Below are positions 34,460 to 46,605 of a stretch of DNA of 47,424 bases, one piece after another (position 1 is the stretch's first letter; each line of letters starts with the position of its first letter). This stretch comes from Welwitschia mirabilis (taxonomy: Eukaryota; Gnetophyta; Gnetopsida; Welwitschiales). The position numbers and the translations under genes are program-made. The stretch lies in contig JBOZIK010000001.1 in NCBI GenBank assembly GCA_051453625.1, positions 81,423,417-81,470,840 on the forward strand, written 5' to 3'. Below the pieces are notes generated by a model. The model was not told the DNA's origin. It was given only the letters and a program-made list of their open reading frames with translations, and made no database searches.

Positions 34460-35640
34460 ATTAAATGTATAAAAATTGCAGCACTTGCATAGCATCATAT
34501 CATAGGTGCCATATGCATAGAAGATGATCATTGCAGATAATGTGAAGGGTAGTTATGAGAAAAATCTTATGAATTTTAATTATTTAAAAAAAGGCAGTAC
34601 ATTCTAAAACTCGCATGTCATAAGTATTGTAAAGAATCTTGTAATCCTACTAAGAATTTGCATGCCTTGAAATATCCATGGATCAAATTTGACAACCAAA
34701 AAACTTTTACAGTAGCATAGCTCTATAATTTTGTTTTATTTCTCTGAACAGATGAGCAAAAGTATCAGATGGCAGAGATGTGTAAAACTTTATAAATAAA
34801 TCCTGCTTTAAGTGTTACACTCACAATGCATGAGTCTAATCAGGCTCAAGGAAATGTATCAAAAGGTTAGGCCCATAGATCTTAACAAACATCTGGCAAG
34901 TAATGCAAACATCATTGTGTGTCTCACACCACTGTAATTACACCCATACCCACTTAGGATTCCCCATAGTTGCTATGGTATTCTTAAAAAAACAATTCTA
35001 CAAGGCATGACAAAGTAGTATGGTTATTATCTGACTCTTCATACTGTGAGATCCCTTTGAATCTGTGAATCATTGAAGAGAATCATACCACAAAATATAT
35101 GTCAAAAGGTTTGTTATTTCAATAAAGTAAATACAGTAGAAAAATGTTTGCTATGTCCATTAACATTGTAGTAAAAAATGTTTCACAAATGCAGACACAG
35201 TGAACATTACTTTAAAAAGGGAGACTTAAGTTAAAAACAGTCTTCCAAAAAGCAGAAAAGATGGCTTGGGGTTCTAATAAATTAAATACAATAAATGGGT
35301 TGCAATTGCAATGTATATAAAATGTGCTTCAAATAAAAGATTGAGATGGTCACAAAAAAATATAGTCTTCATGAAACCCTTTTCTAAATAATTTAAAAGC
35401 CATTTGGAAGATCAATAAAACTAGATATAATAGAAAACAGTTAATGGGTAAAATGCAGTGAGTACAATTTGGCTAAAACATTGAATTGATAAGCGATAAT
35501 AAAATGCAAAAAACAAAAACAGAAAGGATTTAAGCTACTAAAACTTTGGTTTGTTTATGAAAAATCGCATGGCATTGATTAAGACATGTGTTAGTTTGGA
35601 TTGCCCAATGATTTGTTGTGTATATCCTCAGTTCATTCCA
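34460..35640. repeat. About 1-kb direct repeat, copy 2
   Basis: Second, slightly longer copy of 33005-34014. Substitutions are scattered and both copies have their own indels, so this is a true old duplication, not an assembly echo. Confidence 0.85.
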
Positions 35641-37250
35641 TTTTTCTTCAAACAAAGGCCAAATAAGACTAGTAATCATAATTTGGATTGGAATGATAAT
35701 TATTAGGTCAAAATTATATGCATATACAAAATATTTGTGCTGATAGTTTATTCAGATAATAATTATATAACAGTAACTGGGCTATGAAGATCTAAATAAA
35801 ACTACCTATAAAGGGGGAAAAATAAAGGGGAAAAAGTCTAAGTTTTTGATATGCCTAGTAGATTTAAGATTTCACAGGGCATTAAATTAAGTGCAAGTGG
35901 AAGTTGTTTGAACATGGCCTCTCGAACTACATTAAATTCATTCCAATTATATGATTTATGCTATATAAGCTTAGGAACACTAAAATTCAATATCAGAAGA
36001 AAAGAGTGAGAAAGCAAACTAGCTAATGAAAAGTGGTCTTGTAAACAAATGATTTGATCAACTTAGGAAAATAAGCAACATGCCATTGAACCTTTAGCAC
36101 AAAAACGAATTTTAAAAACTCATAAATAAAGTAAACTTATGTTGGCAAGTAAAACAAGTATTTGAAAGGTGGGAAAAATTGGTAAATGAAAGCAGGGATG
36201 ACCTCCACATTGCAATGGTTCATTAACTTTAAATAATTAAATGTTAACATGTAGATATACACCAACCTTAGAGATCCAATATTGCTTCTTGGTAAAATCA
36301 ATATTTTCCTTTGGTAAATTTGGACAAGTCCCGGCTAGCGTTACTTTTTGCTTTTAGGAAGCCATTTCCCCTCACATACCCTTCTTACTCTTCATTTATT
36401 TTCGGCTTTTTGTTACTAACCAAACCATTTGTTATAGTTTGGCGAAAGAAGAATTCCATGGTAGTGACCCACTTTTAATTCTTCACCAATGTTTTCCTAG
36501 AAATTACAATGTCAATTTTTTCTTTGGAATAAGTAGGCATCCTCTCCAATATGTCACAGAAGAAGATTCAATAGAGAGAAGGAGGAGGCACTGCATTGCC
36601 ATTTGTCATAGGTAACATGCATGTGGGAGAAGGGAAAACATACATAAAAGGAAAAAGGTGTTCAGATAGAAGATTCAAGAGAATACAATTGGCTTCCAAA
36701 CGTTCTTCGTGAATAGCATTCTAAGGTTAAATGAATGCCTTGTTTATGCAAAATTAGTAGGGGAACTATAGAATTAATGTTTTATACTCTCAAATGGTTT
36801 CAAGTTTATAGAGTTTCTCCCTACATGTGAGACAAATTAAACAACAGCGTAGATACATAATAGGAATTTCCATTTTTAGAAGTCAAAATCTTAACTTGAG
36901 GAAAAGAATTCAGGCCTTATTGTGACAAGTAAAGGACCTTGTAGAAATTCACCGGATGTCCAGTTGAACTGAGGATGCATAAACTTACTGGATTTTAAAA
37001 GTATAACCCTTAAATTTTTAAATGAGAAGTGAATGAACTAGTTCAAACTTTTGAAGATGCATAGTATTTCTATGTTTGATTTCTTCTGCCTTAGCTCTGA
37101 CCTCTTAAGAATCTATGTGGTATAATTTAAAAGAATGATGATTCGAAGAAAGGAAAATCTAACTTGTCACAATGAGCTTAATGCACTAAATGAATAGACC
37201 AGGTCCTCTCCTTATGTGAGTATTCGAAGTGGAAACTCCAAGCACCTTCA
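35641..37250. other. AT-rich stretch without recognised features
   Basis: No frame above 60 codons and no repeat shared with other parts. A moderately GC-richer segment at 36300-36700 contains no motif I recognise. Confidence 0.4.
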
Positions 37251-37283
37251 GTTTGTGAATATTTGGAGGAGTCTGCATTTACG

Positions 37284-37460
37284 AAGATGTCAAGCGAAAG
37301 TAGACAAGCGTGAAGCAGAGCGAGGTAAAAGATGAATGCATAGGTTCAAAGTATCCATTTGCTAAGATGTCGAGTGAGAGCAGACGAGGCAGAAGCGATG
37401 TCAAGTGAGAGAAGACGAGTAGAAGAAAAGCTGAGCGAGAGCAAATGAGCCAAAAGCACC
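37284..37460. repeat. Degenerate purine-rich tandem repeats
   Basis: Three units beginning GATGTCRAGYGARAG (about 37286, 37366, 37397), the last followed by shorter GAGCGAGAGCAAATGAGC-like pieces. Minus-strand frames across it (37279-37615) are Ser/Leu-rich products of the repeat and are not called as genes. Confidence 0.65.
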
Positions 37461-37631
37461 GCGAGATAGAAAACAAGCTTGCCAATTATAGAGCAAAATA
37501 AGCGATGAAAATAGGGTTTAAATCCTTTGCACATGGCCATGCTCCCATGAGCCATGCCATAGAAACATAGAGCATCCGAGTCATGCCATGTAGACAAGGA
37601 TGTGGCATGACCCATGGGGTTAACCTGTGGC

Positions 37632-37662
37632 TCCTATCTCCTTCATTTAATAGGAGATAGGA
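37632..37662. other. Perfect 10-bp inverted repeat (hairpin)
   Basis: TCCTATCTCC (37632-37641) pairs with GGAGATAGGA (37653-37662) across an 11-base loop. The right arm begins the 28-base block shared with the GC-rich island. Confidence 0.7.
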
Positions 37663-37999
37663 CAGGGCTTAGACAAAGCACCACGGATAGGGAACTATGT
37701 GTCCGTGAGTAGCTTATCATTTAAATAATAAAATATTTCCATTTCCTCTCATTGACTACTCTCTAGTATTTTGCAAGCCCCTTTTCTAAGGGGTCGATTG
37801 CTATTCTCTCAAAGTAGCGACTTTCATTCCTGTCTTAATTACAAGCTTCAAGGTTGTCCATTCCAGGCCCTTCTTAGAAAGAAAAAAACTCTGAAAAAGT
37901 TACCTATTAAAATAATTTTAACATCTAGGTCTCTTAAACACAGACTTGAGCTTGAACCTCGAAAATGTAGAGATGTAGTATATGCCTTATTACCTTAAC

Positions 38000-39960
38000 A
38001 ATAGAGTGTTACTTCTCACATTTTATATTTTTTCCAATTTTATATTTGAGTATAATAAAACTATAGACATTTTCTCTTTTTAATATATAGATATTTTAAA
38101 TTTAAGAGATTAGAAAAGTGTAGATTTAACAAGGAAAAGTTAGAAAATGAAAATTTGATGTGTTTTTGATAGAAGCATAGTTTTGGAGGAGAAAGGTTAA
38201 AATAACATTGAGTGTGTTGTTGATTTCATTGTAGATGCATTTATCTAATAATAGCTTGGTAGCTTCAATAATAAGGTTTTATAAAGAAAAATAAATTAAG
38301 AGAATCTAAAAAATTCTAGAGGTTCTTTAACGTTTATGTATTTATTGTTAATAGAGAAGCATAACACATTAGTGTCAATATGTATTCAATAGACAAATTA
38401 ATGAAATTACTTGTTCTAGTGATATTGTAGTGTTTGACTTCCATGTGATCAAAATTTTCCTAGTAGTTTTATGCTTTTAGTTAATAATTTTCCTACAACA
38501 TATTTTGGGTATCCAAAGATCTAGACTTCTAATCTTGAAGTTGCATTATCAAAAGGGAAAAATAACTCCTTGCTAGTGGTGAAGAAAAAAGATTATCAGT
38601 ATAATGCAGCTTCTACAATGTAATTCTATTGTGTCATCATCAAACAAACTTGAATTTTATTTGCATTATCTGTCACAATTGACTTTGTAAAATAGCTTTA
38701 CTTAGAGTTGCTTAAGCATAACCTTTAATAAGTGTCTAAATTTTATAAGCATCAATGCTCTCTAGCATTAATGAAGCTTTAATATATTATTTCAATGCCA
38801 TAAAGCTTTCATTTAATGAAAGTAAATCAAATTATCAAAGCTATGTAGCTCTAGTATACTATTTCAATGCCATAGTATCATGTTTTCACATGAAATACTA
38901 TGACTTCTTTTTCTAGATTTTCTTCCCCTAGACCTTGCTTATTAAAACCTTTATAAACCTATAATTCTAAGTTTACTAATCATATGCTCTCAAGATATAG
39001 TATAAAGCTATTAACAAGCATCTCCTCCTTGCAAGATGAAGGCTAGTCCCTTTTTTGATAAAATGAAATACCTCTCTATTACATCAAAATTTACAACATT
39101 GAAGGTTGGTTCAATGATAGTAATGTAACTTCTTATTTAATCTAAATAGTAAGTTTTGAAGTCATATAAACCTAAAAATAAATTTTAGAACTATTAAAAA
39201 AGGTCCTTGGTCATCTTATCCATAGGATCATGGCTTTCACATTTGTCATGATAGATGACATGTGTTCTATACTTGGTTTTAAATTTTCAGATTTTCTTTC
39301 TTTGGCTGGGCTTCTCATGATGTTAATGGCTCACTTTAAAATGATAATGTCTATTCACTGTGATTCAATGTATTCTTTTTTATTTGATACTTCATCACAT
39401 ATCTCTAAATGAAATGTGTTAGAATAATTAAATGTTTCCCTAACATACATAATTTCTCTTATTTTTTTGGTATGTTATTACTTAAATAGCATTTTAAATA
39501 TGGTTGAGTTATTTGTTCTCCAATCCATTATCTTGATTTTTACACACTTTAAAATTGTAATACATAATTTCTAATGTCTAACGCATTCTTAATGGGTAAT
39601 AAAATATGTGAATCTGAAGGCTTTTAGAAGAATGATAACTATTTTATTGCACACTTGTGCTTAAGAATCTGATTTTCCTCAATGAATCTTTGATCTAAAC
39701 ATCTGAAAATTAAATTTGTAATTTCATGCACAAAACATAATTTTATAGTGGGAACAACCCAAAATGTCATACTTTCAAGAAGACTTATAACATGGAATGA
39801 GGAAATTGATTTGAATGAGATGAAAGAATAATATAATTTTCTAATTTTTATGAATTAAAAATTGAGATGAAAGCAATGCAAACGTAATGAATGTAATGGA
39901 TGAAAATGGAATGAAATGGATTGTTATGACAATGAAAGAATGCAAGCTAAATGCAAATAC
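38000..39960. other. AT-rich stretch without recognised features
   Basis: Only short frames, and a locally repeated TATTTCAATGCCATA segment at about 38785 and 38858. No known family recognised. Confidence 0.4.
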
Positions 39961-39969
39961 TAACCAATT

Positions 39970-41389
39970 TGTGAATCTAATGCCACTTATATTGATCCTT
40001 ATAATAATGTCACAAGATTACAATCAACATAAAATATAAGGAATATAAGAGAATTTCATAAGAAGAACACAATTTAATCAATGTTTATTAATCAATCAAA
40101 TTATTTACATTCACTTATAAGCAAAATATCCTTAATGGAAGAATCACAACCCAGTACCAAGAATACCTTTCTCACAAGACAAGATGGATTCCTTTAATCC
40201 CTTCAATCTTTAATTCATTACAAGATTAAGACGTAAAAAAGAAATCAACAAATATGGTATATGGAGGTCTATTTATAGTTTATGATTGATAACTGATAAG
40301 ATTAAAGGGTGTGATGTGAAAGGATGTGATTAAAACCAACTTTTATTATAAAGAGGATTAATTTTTTTGAAAAATAACTATCATCCACCTATGTCATCTA
40401 GATGTTAAGGTGGAAAGCTATGGTAACTAATCCTTAACGCTTGATGCCTATCAAATTTGAATGTTATTGTTGTTATCTTAGGTATTATCTAGATGATAAG
40501 GAGGATGAAACTCCCAGATGCCTGTAGACAGACGACATGTGGTAACATTTTGATGATTTTGTTGACATGTTATGTAGATGATGATGTAGATGATAGTCCT
40601 AAACATGGGATTTTTTATTTAAGTACCTCTATTAGTTGTCTTGGGTGTGTCATCTGGACCATGAGGTGGAAGACACACTATTTTTTCCTTCATGATCTCT
40701 AATCATCAGCTCTGAGTATGATCTTGGCACCTAACACTTTTTCATGATTAACTTTATTCCTTACACCTTCTATGATTCATGTGAACTCTGTCATGGTATC
40801 ATGATGTAGAGTACTTCTAGGTTAATGCTCTAGTCATTCTTTTGGTCATCCTTTCATAAGATAAAATAGATAAATCTTCAATTAAAATAGGAAAGGAGAC
40901 AAATGTAATATGAAATCTATCTAATTTTTGCTGATCGTGAAGCTTTGACAAAATTTCCATATTCTTTGATAAACCTATTTAAATGACTTAAAAAGATCCT
41001 TTAATATGATGTTAAATATGCCAATTAGGCCTTGCAACATAGCCTTCTGTTTAGCCTTATCAGTCTCTGACAAAGTAAGTAGTTAATTCTAGGTTGTGAA
41101 CCAAATTAATAAAGATAAATAATTATTTAAACTTAAAAATTAAATTTAGAGATCTTACCATATAGGTTACTAGTCATTATTTATAATGTTCACTATGGAA
41201 AATTAAAGAAGACATTTTTTCATCGAGTCTATCGTCTAGATGACTAGACGGATAACAACTAGTTCAATATTTTCTTTTACCTCCCTTTTGTAGCTTGAGC
41301 TTGAAAAAAAATGATTATACCTCTTGTGAAAAATTACCTAAAATATATGATCTAAAATAAAATATTAGATACATATGATTTTTCTTACA
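39970..41389 (-). repeat. Diverged LTR of a related minus-strand element (D)
   Basis: The right end is well defined: minus strand TGTAAGAAAAATC preceded by the purine tract CTAAGGGGGATAA. Internally it keeps the family order: an AAGATGGATTCC segment (about 40190) like AAGATGGATCTCC in the main LTRs, then a TATA box, then GATGAT-rich palindromic motifs. The left end near 39970 is an estimate. Short frames inside (40493-40702) are not genes. Confidence 0.5.
40270..40277 (-). promoter_or_regulatory. LTR TATA box (element D)
   Basis: Minus-strand TATAAATA at the matching place in the diverged LTR. Confidence 0.4.
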
Positions 41390-41910
41390 TTATCCCCCTT
41401 AGTTAAATGTTTGACAAATCAAANNNNNNNNNNNNNNNNNNNNNNNNNNNNNNNNNNNNNNNNNNNNNNNNNNNNNNNNNNNNNNNNNNNNNNNNNNNNN
41501 NNNNNNNNNNNNNNNNNNNNNNNNNNNNNNNNNNNNNNNNNNNNNNNNNNNNNNNNNNNNNNNNNNNNNNNNNNNNNNNNNNNNNNNNNNNNNNNNNNNN
41601 NNNNNNNNNNNNNNNNNNNNNNNNNNNNNNNNNNNNNNNNNNNNNNNNNNNNNNNNNNNNNNNNNNNNNNNNNNNNNNNNNNNNNNNNNNNNNNNNNNNN
41701 NNNNNNNNNNNNNNNNNNNNNNNNNNNNNNNNNNNNNNNNNNNNNNNNNNNNNNNNNNNNNNNNNNNNNNNNNNNNNNNNNNNNNNNNNNNNNNNNNNNN
41801 NNNNNNNNNNNNNNNNNNNNNNNNNNNNNNNNNNNNNNNNNNNNNNNNNNNNNAGATACATATGATTTTTCTTACATTACCCCCCTTAGTTAAATGTTTG
41901 ACAAATCAAA
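41367..41910. repeat. 57-bp near-identical flanks of a 430-base gap
   Basis: 41367-41423 and 41854-41910 differ by a single base and flank the N run. The LTR D end and its purine tract lie inside the duplicated piece, so it is present twice in this assembly. Confidence 0.85.
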
Positions 41911-43300
41911 ACGATAAAAATGGAATACTATGTAAAAGAAATCATCATAAGATATTATAATAATAATCAAACTAGAGATTTTGAATATAATAAAAAAAAC
42001 ATGTGAGTCAAAATAATAATCCTTGCTCAGTTAATCTCATCAAGTAGCCACATTAAACTCCACTTCAAAACTCATAGGAAAAGATAAAGAAGGTGAGTGC
42101 TTTTCCTCAGGTGGAAAGTGGGCATTTATCACTGTCTGAATTGTACATGTAACCTATTGGCCCTGCACTTGTACTACTTCTGAAAGGTCTACTTTTATGC
42201 CCTACTCTATTTGCATAACTCAACTTGCGATGACCATCATCTACTCTCTCATACTGGACATTTGATGTTGCGTGGAGGTCATCCTCTACTTCATCATGGA
42301 CATCCTCTATCTCATATTAGTAAAACATTAATCCATGAACTTCCTTAACTTCTGAACTATGCTTGTAAGTAATTCTTACATTCATTCTATTGTAATTGAT
42401 CCTAGAATATTTCTAAGAAACTATTCTTACTATCTCTCAAGTACTTTATAAATCTAAATGTTCATATCATACATGTAACATGTAGAGGTCTATAGATGCA
42501 GCATCTACTACTCACGTACTAGCTTAAGAATGCTAAAACATTAGAAGATGGATGATAGTAAGCATAAAAATCCTAGTGTCTAGATGTGTCATGCATCTTA
42601 ACCTCTTCCATATGAAGGAAGCTAACTTCATCTACTTACCTAGTCTGAACAGTGCTAAAATATGTAAGTGTGCCATCATGTAGTGGTTATCATGAAAAGA
42701 AAGATTGATGTTGTGGATCAACCTTCTATGTAGGACCCTATAGGATAGTGGAATATGTAAAACTAGGTGTCCTCTCCGATTACCTTCTAAATCTAATGGG
42801 GTATCTAACATTACGCTATAATCATATCTCTCCTTCTCATCACTAGTAAAGTGTATGTATGTGATATCTAAGCCCCCTAATCTTGTTATCAAAGTAATGT
42901 GTCCTACGAGAAATAAGACCTCATGGCCATAAGTATCACTATAATCATATCTATCATGTAACCATCTACATCTCGTCACATATCCATGTGCATAAAATCA
43001 TGGAACTGTCGAACCTCCATAGTGTAATAGATGCCCCGTACATCTAGGATCCACCTCAACTATAACTCAGTCAATCTCTCGTCCACCTTAGGATTAAGTT
43101 ACCTCATGAAGTTTTCAAAGTTTCTCTCAACTCTAATAGATGCTGATAGAATAAAATATTCCTTATTAAAACAAGAAGGAGGATGAACAAGCTCAGATCT
43201 CTAAATTTCTAGGGCTACAATGTGTCCTACCACAATCAACTGGCTTCTTCCTATACCTTGACCTATCTAGATTATGCTTGTAACACCCTCTATTATCTTA
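41911..43300 (-). pseudogene. Decayed internal coding region of element D, family unclear
   Basis: Minus strand next to the 3' LTR of D. A 115-codon open frame at 42632-42979 (starting MTRCRWLHDRYDYSDTYGHE, then LVGHITLITRLGG) continues upstream, with stops, through ERLTEL and VRGIYYTMEVRQFHDFMH (about 43000-43150). The His-x-x-Leu/Val-x-Gly-x-Ile/Leu-Thr pattern faintly recalls plant mobile-domain (PMD-like) proteins. Family knowledge: some Tat-type elements carry an extra frame between pol and the 3' LTR. No gag, RT or integrase motif was recognised, so the assignment is tentative. Confidence 0.3.
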
Positions 43301-45533
43301 CCCTAATTAAGCACTTTTTTTTTAATTTCTTTTCTTCTTTAATATTTTTCTTGATAAACATACCAGAACCTAGGACCAAATTCTACTTACTCCTTAATTA
43401 GAATTTCTATATACTAAGAAAGACAAATCATATTAATATCCTATATTTACCTATAATTAATTTTTAGGTTACTTTAGTTTACAAACAATGGTGATGTCAT
43501 AAGTTTGTGTCCTTTATTTCTTTCTATTTTTTAATTACATAAATGATATCTTATAAATAGTTGAGGAGATGTAAACTTGTTGTCAACATACATCAAAAAA
43601 TTTTAAGGATAATATCTAATCAATATAATAGGAAGTTGCAACTCTAGTTAATGACATTTCAACTCAATATCTGGCCATTCTTCGAATGCGAGTTGATTAT
43701 ATTTCAGGTTCTAAACAATATAAACATGGCTGGGCTCAACTTCATAAGCTTTCACTTCATCTCGATATACCACCTACATAGGTAACAAGTAGTATGTGAG
43801 ATAGATACATGCTTATAAATGGCCCCTGCTTTCTTAAAGCATCTCCAGATGGTGCAATATGATTCATCAATGCCAAGGGCTCGAGATATTAAATTAGAGT
43901 AAGTTCATACATGGGTAGGGTAGGAGAGTGATAATTATATCCACTTTCAGAGAGGTAATATAGAGAATATGCAATGCGACCCAGCTTGGTGATGAAATCT
44001 AAGTGTGGGAATGAACATTATTAAAATTATCTTGATTTAGTCATGTTTGATGAATACATCATACAAATTCATGAAAATAATTATAACCGATGTGGATATT
44101 TAATAAATTATTTATCTATTTATAATAATTTTAATCATCATTTGGTTCATTTTATAGAAACAACCATCAAAAAAAGCAAGCATACAAAAACAATTATTTT
44201 TCCAAGATTATCATGATAAAAATATAAATAAAAGAAATAATATTTTCTTTTCTTTTATATCTAAATAAAGGAAATATTCTTTTTTTCTTTAAAAAATATA
44301 AAGTAATATACTTAAATAAATTAAAATATACTTGGAGCTATGCCAATCTTAGAAACTCTCTTCTATGCTCAAATGATAGTCTCCATGAATTGGTGTAAAG
44401 AAGGTAAAAAAAAGAAAGTATAGCTCAAGGATAATTGTTAAAGTATAAGTATTTATCAAAGATTTTATATGGCTATATTATACGTCAATAAAAATAAGTC
44501 ATAAGCTAGAGACTACTTGCATCACTTAACTACTAAGGTGAAAATGCTTATAAGCATGTAGGTATTTATACAATTAAAAACTAATTGTAGATAATTCAAC
44601 TTAACTATACTAATAGAAACATATTTTATATACTCAATTTCCCTATAAAATTTTGTGTAATAATTTCTATAATTTTAAACATTATTTATAACATTTTTAG
44701 GCCTTAGAGAGACATCATAAAATTAATTAATAATTAATTAATTATAAAGCAAAATTTAAATTATAGTATTTTTCAAAAACTAGACACATAATAGGTTTCT
44801 TAGAATCTAACTTCAACTATTTTGGAGTTATAAAAGTATTATTTCTAACTTAATCATTTAAGGCTAAAAACTATCAAAGTTTCTAAAATTATAGTCCTGT
44901 CACCCTACACTAAAATAACTATAACTTTTAATATACTTAGCANNNNNNNNNNNNNNNNNNNNNNNNNNNNNNNNNNNNNNNNNNNNNNNNNNNNNNNNNN
45001 NNNNNNNNNNNNNNNNNNNNNNNNNNNNNNNNNNNNNNNNNNTTATTTATAACTTAATCATTTAAGGCTAAAAACTATCAAATTTTCTAAAATTATAGTC
45101 CTGTCACCCTACACTAAAATGACTATAACTTTTAATATACTTAGCATTTTTAAATAATTCAAGATGTTTTAAAAATATTATTCAGTTTTCTAAAACTGAG
45201 GATACTAAACTTTGCAAATATATTCACAATTTGGTATAGAAATGTCAATTACTTATTTACTATTTTTTAAATTTATTTTCTAACATATTTTAACAAATAA
45301 TTATTTTACAAATAATTACTTATTAAAAAAATTACTATTTCTACACTTTCCTGTTTATAATACAATGTTTTTATCCTGCCTCAATTCTAAAAATTTAATT
45401 TTTTCCATAACAAAAATATGATAAAGTTTATATAACTACTTAAATAATAAATTAGATCAGTAAAATAATGGATATACTAAATAATTATTTATGAAAAGAT
45501 AAATCAATTATAAAAAGAAAATAATTTTTACGA
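43301..45533. other. AT-rich stretch, no feature recognised apart from a duplicated gap flank
   Basis: Includes 44839-44942 and 45043-45146, near-identical 104-bp flanks of a 100-base gap. The more complex segment 43660-44010 gives short frames in several phases without a match. Confidence 0.45.
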
Positions 45534-46605
45534 TGTGTATTTGTGCAAGTGCTTAAGTTCAAAAGGATTTTGTCATTCATAAAATAAATAGATATCTCAT
45601 GCAATATAACACACTAGTATGAGTGGGAGTNNNNNNNNNNNNNNNNNNNNNNNNNNNNNNNNNNNNNNNNNGACTCAAATTAATTTGTAAAAGAAACATT
45701 GAAACCAAAAATAAATAACAAATGTAAGGAAATAAATTACAATGCAAAATACAAGATGCAACTAATTTAGATGAAATGCAAAATGGAACTAATACTACTT
45801 ACTTTTAGCCTCAACAAAGGCTGCACTTGATGATCTATATCACCCAAAAAATTGTCATCAGTCAAGGGAAATCATAAACCATAAGGGTAATATGAGAATA
45901 TAACATGCAAATGTGAAAACAAATAAGGTTTCTGTATTAAGAAGTAACAAGCATTTGGATTACAAAATAGCTGAGCTTCAATTGAGGATACACAGTCCTC
46001 CACTAATGGAATGTCTTTTTGCAACACTTAAGATGAATCTCCCATCCTTTGATCTTCTATCATGAGTTTTTTTGGTGCAACGAAGATGATAAGAAAAGAT
46101 AAAAGGGCACTTATTTATAGGAAAATATAGCAGAAAAAGACAAACAAAATGCGTAATAAGGCGCACTCATTTACAATTTAGAAATGGACGAAGTATTTAA
46201 GGGTTATTGTCAGAGTTGGTTACATGTCAGTGTCATTTAGACTATCATCCAGATGATAAAGAGGATGACAACTCATTACAAAAAATGATTTAGAATGATG
46301 ACTCGATAGTCCACATTAGCACGCAAATGTATCATCGTCCTACCTGTTGTGAGGACAACTGAAGGAATGATGGTCTTTAATCACTTTTTTGAGGAGAAAC
46401 TTAGCATTTGTATCAATAATCCTTTTCTAAGGCTCTATGCATCAGACTGTGCTTTTAATACGTCAAATCTAGGTAAGAATTGCACATTTTTTTAGATTTC
46501 CTATTGAATCTCCAAAATCCTTAGAATTATACCTAAACTTGTGTAAAAATCCTGTAAAATAACTCATAAAATCTCATCAAATAATCACAAATTAGCAGCA
46601 CAACA
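45534..46605 (-). repeat. LTR of a third family member (3' LTR of element C)
   Basis: Homologous to 78-1305 and 17983-19249 but more diverged and shorter. A 41-base gap lies at 45631-45671. The right end is fixed by minus strand TGTTGTGCTGC preceded by the purine tract AAAGTGGGGGCTA. The left end TGTGTATTTGTGC is set by position and less sure. It has a TATA box (46112-46119) and a perfect palindrome in U3 (46243-46258). The minus-strand frame 45978-46166 is not conserved. Confidence 0.7.
46112..46119 (-). promoter_or_regulatory. LTR TATA box (element C)
   Basis: Minus-strand TATAAATA at the position homologous to 755-764. Confidence 0.45.

Noticed and set aside
34735-34800. Acceptor-like TTTCTCTGAACAG followed by ATGAGCAAAAG
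   Set aside because: The downstream frame stops after about 20 codons and no partner exon is visible.
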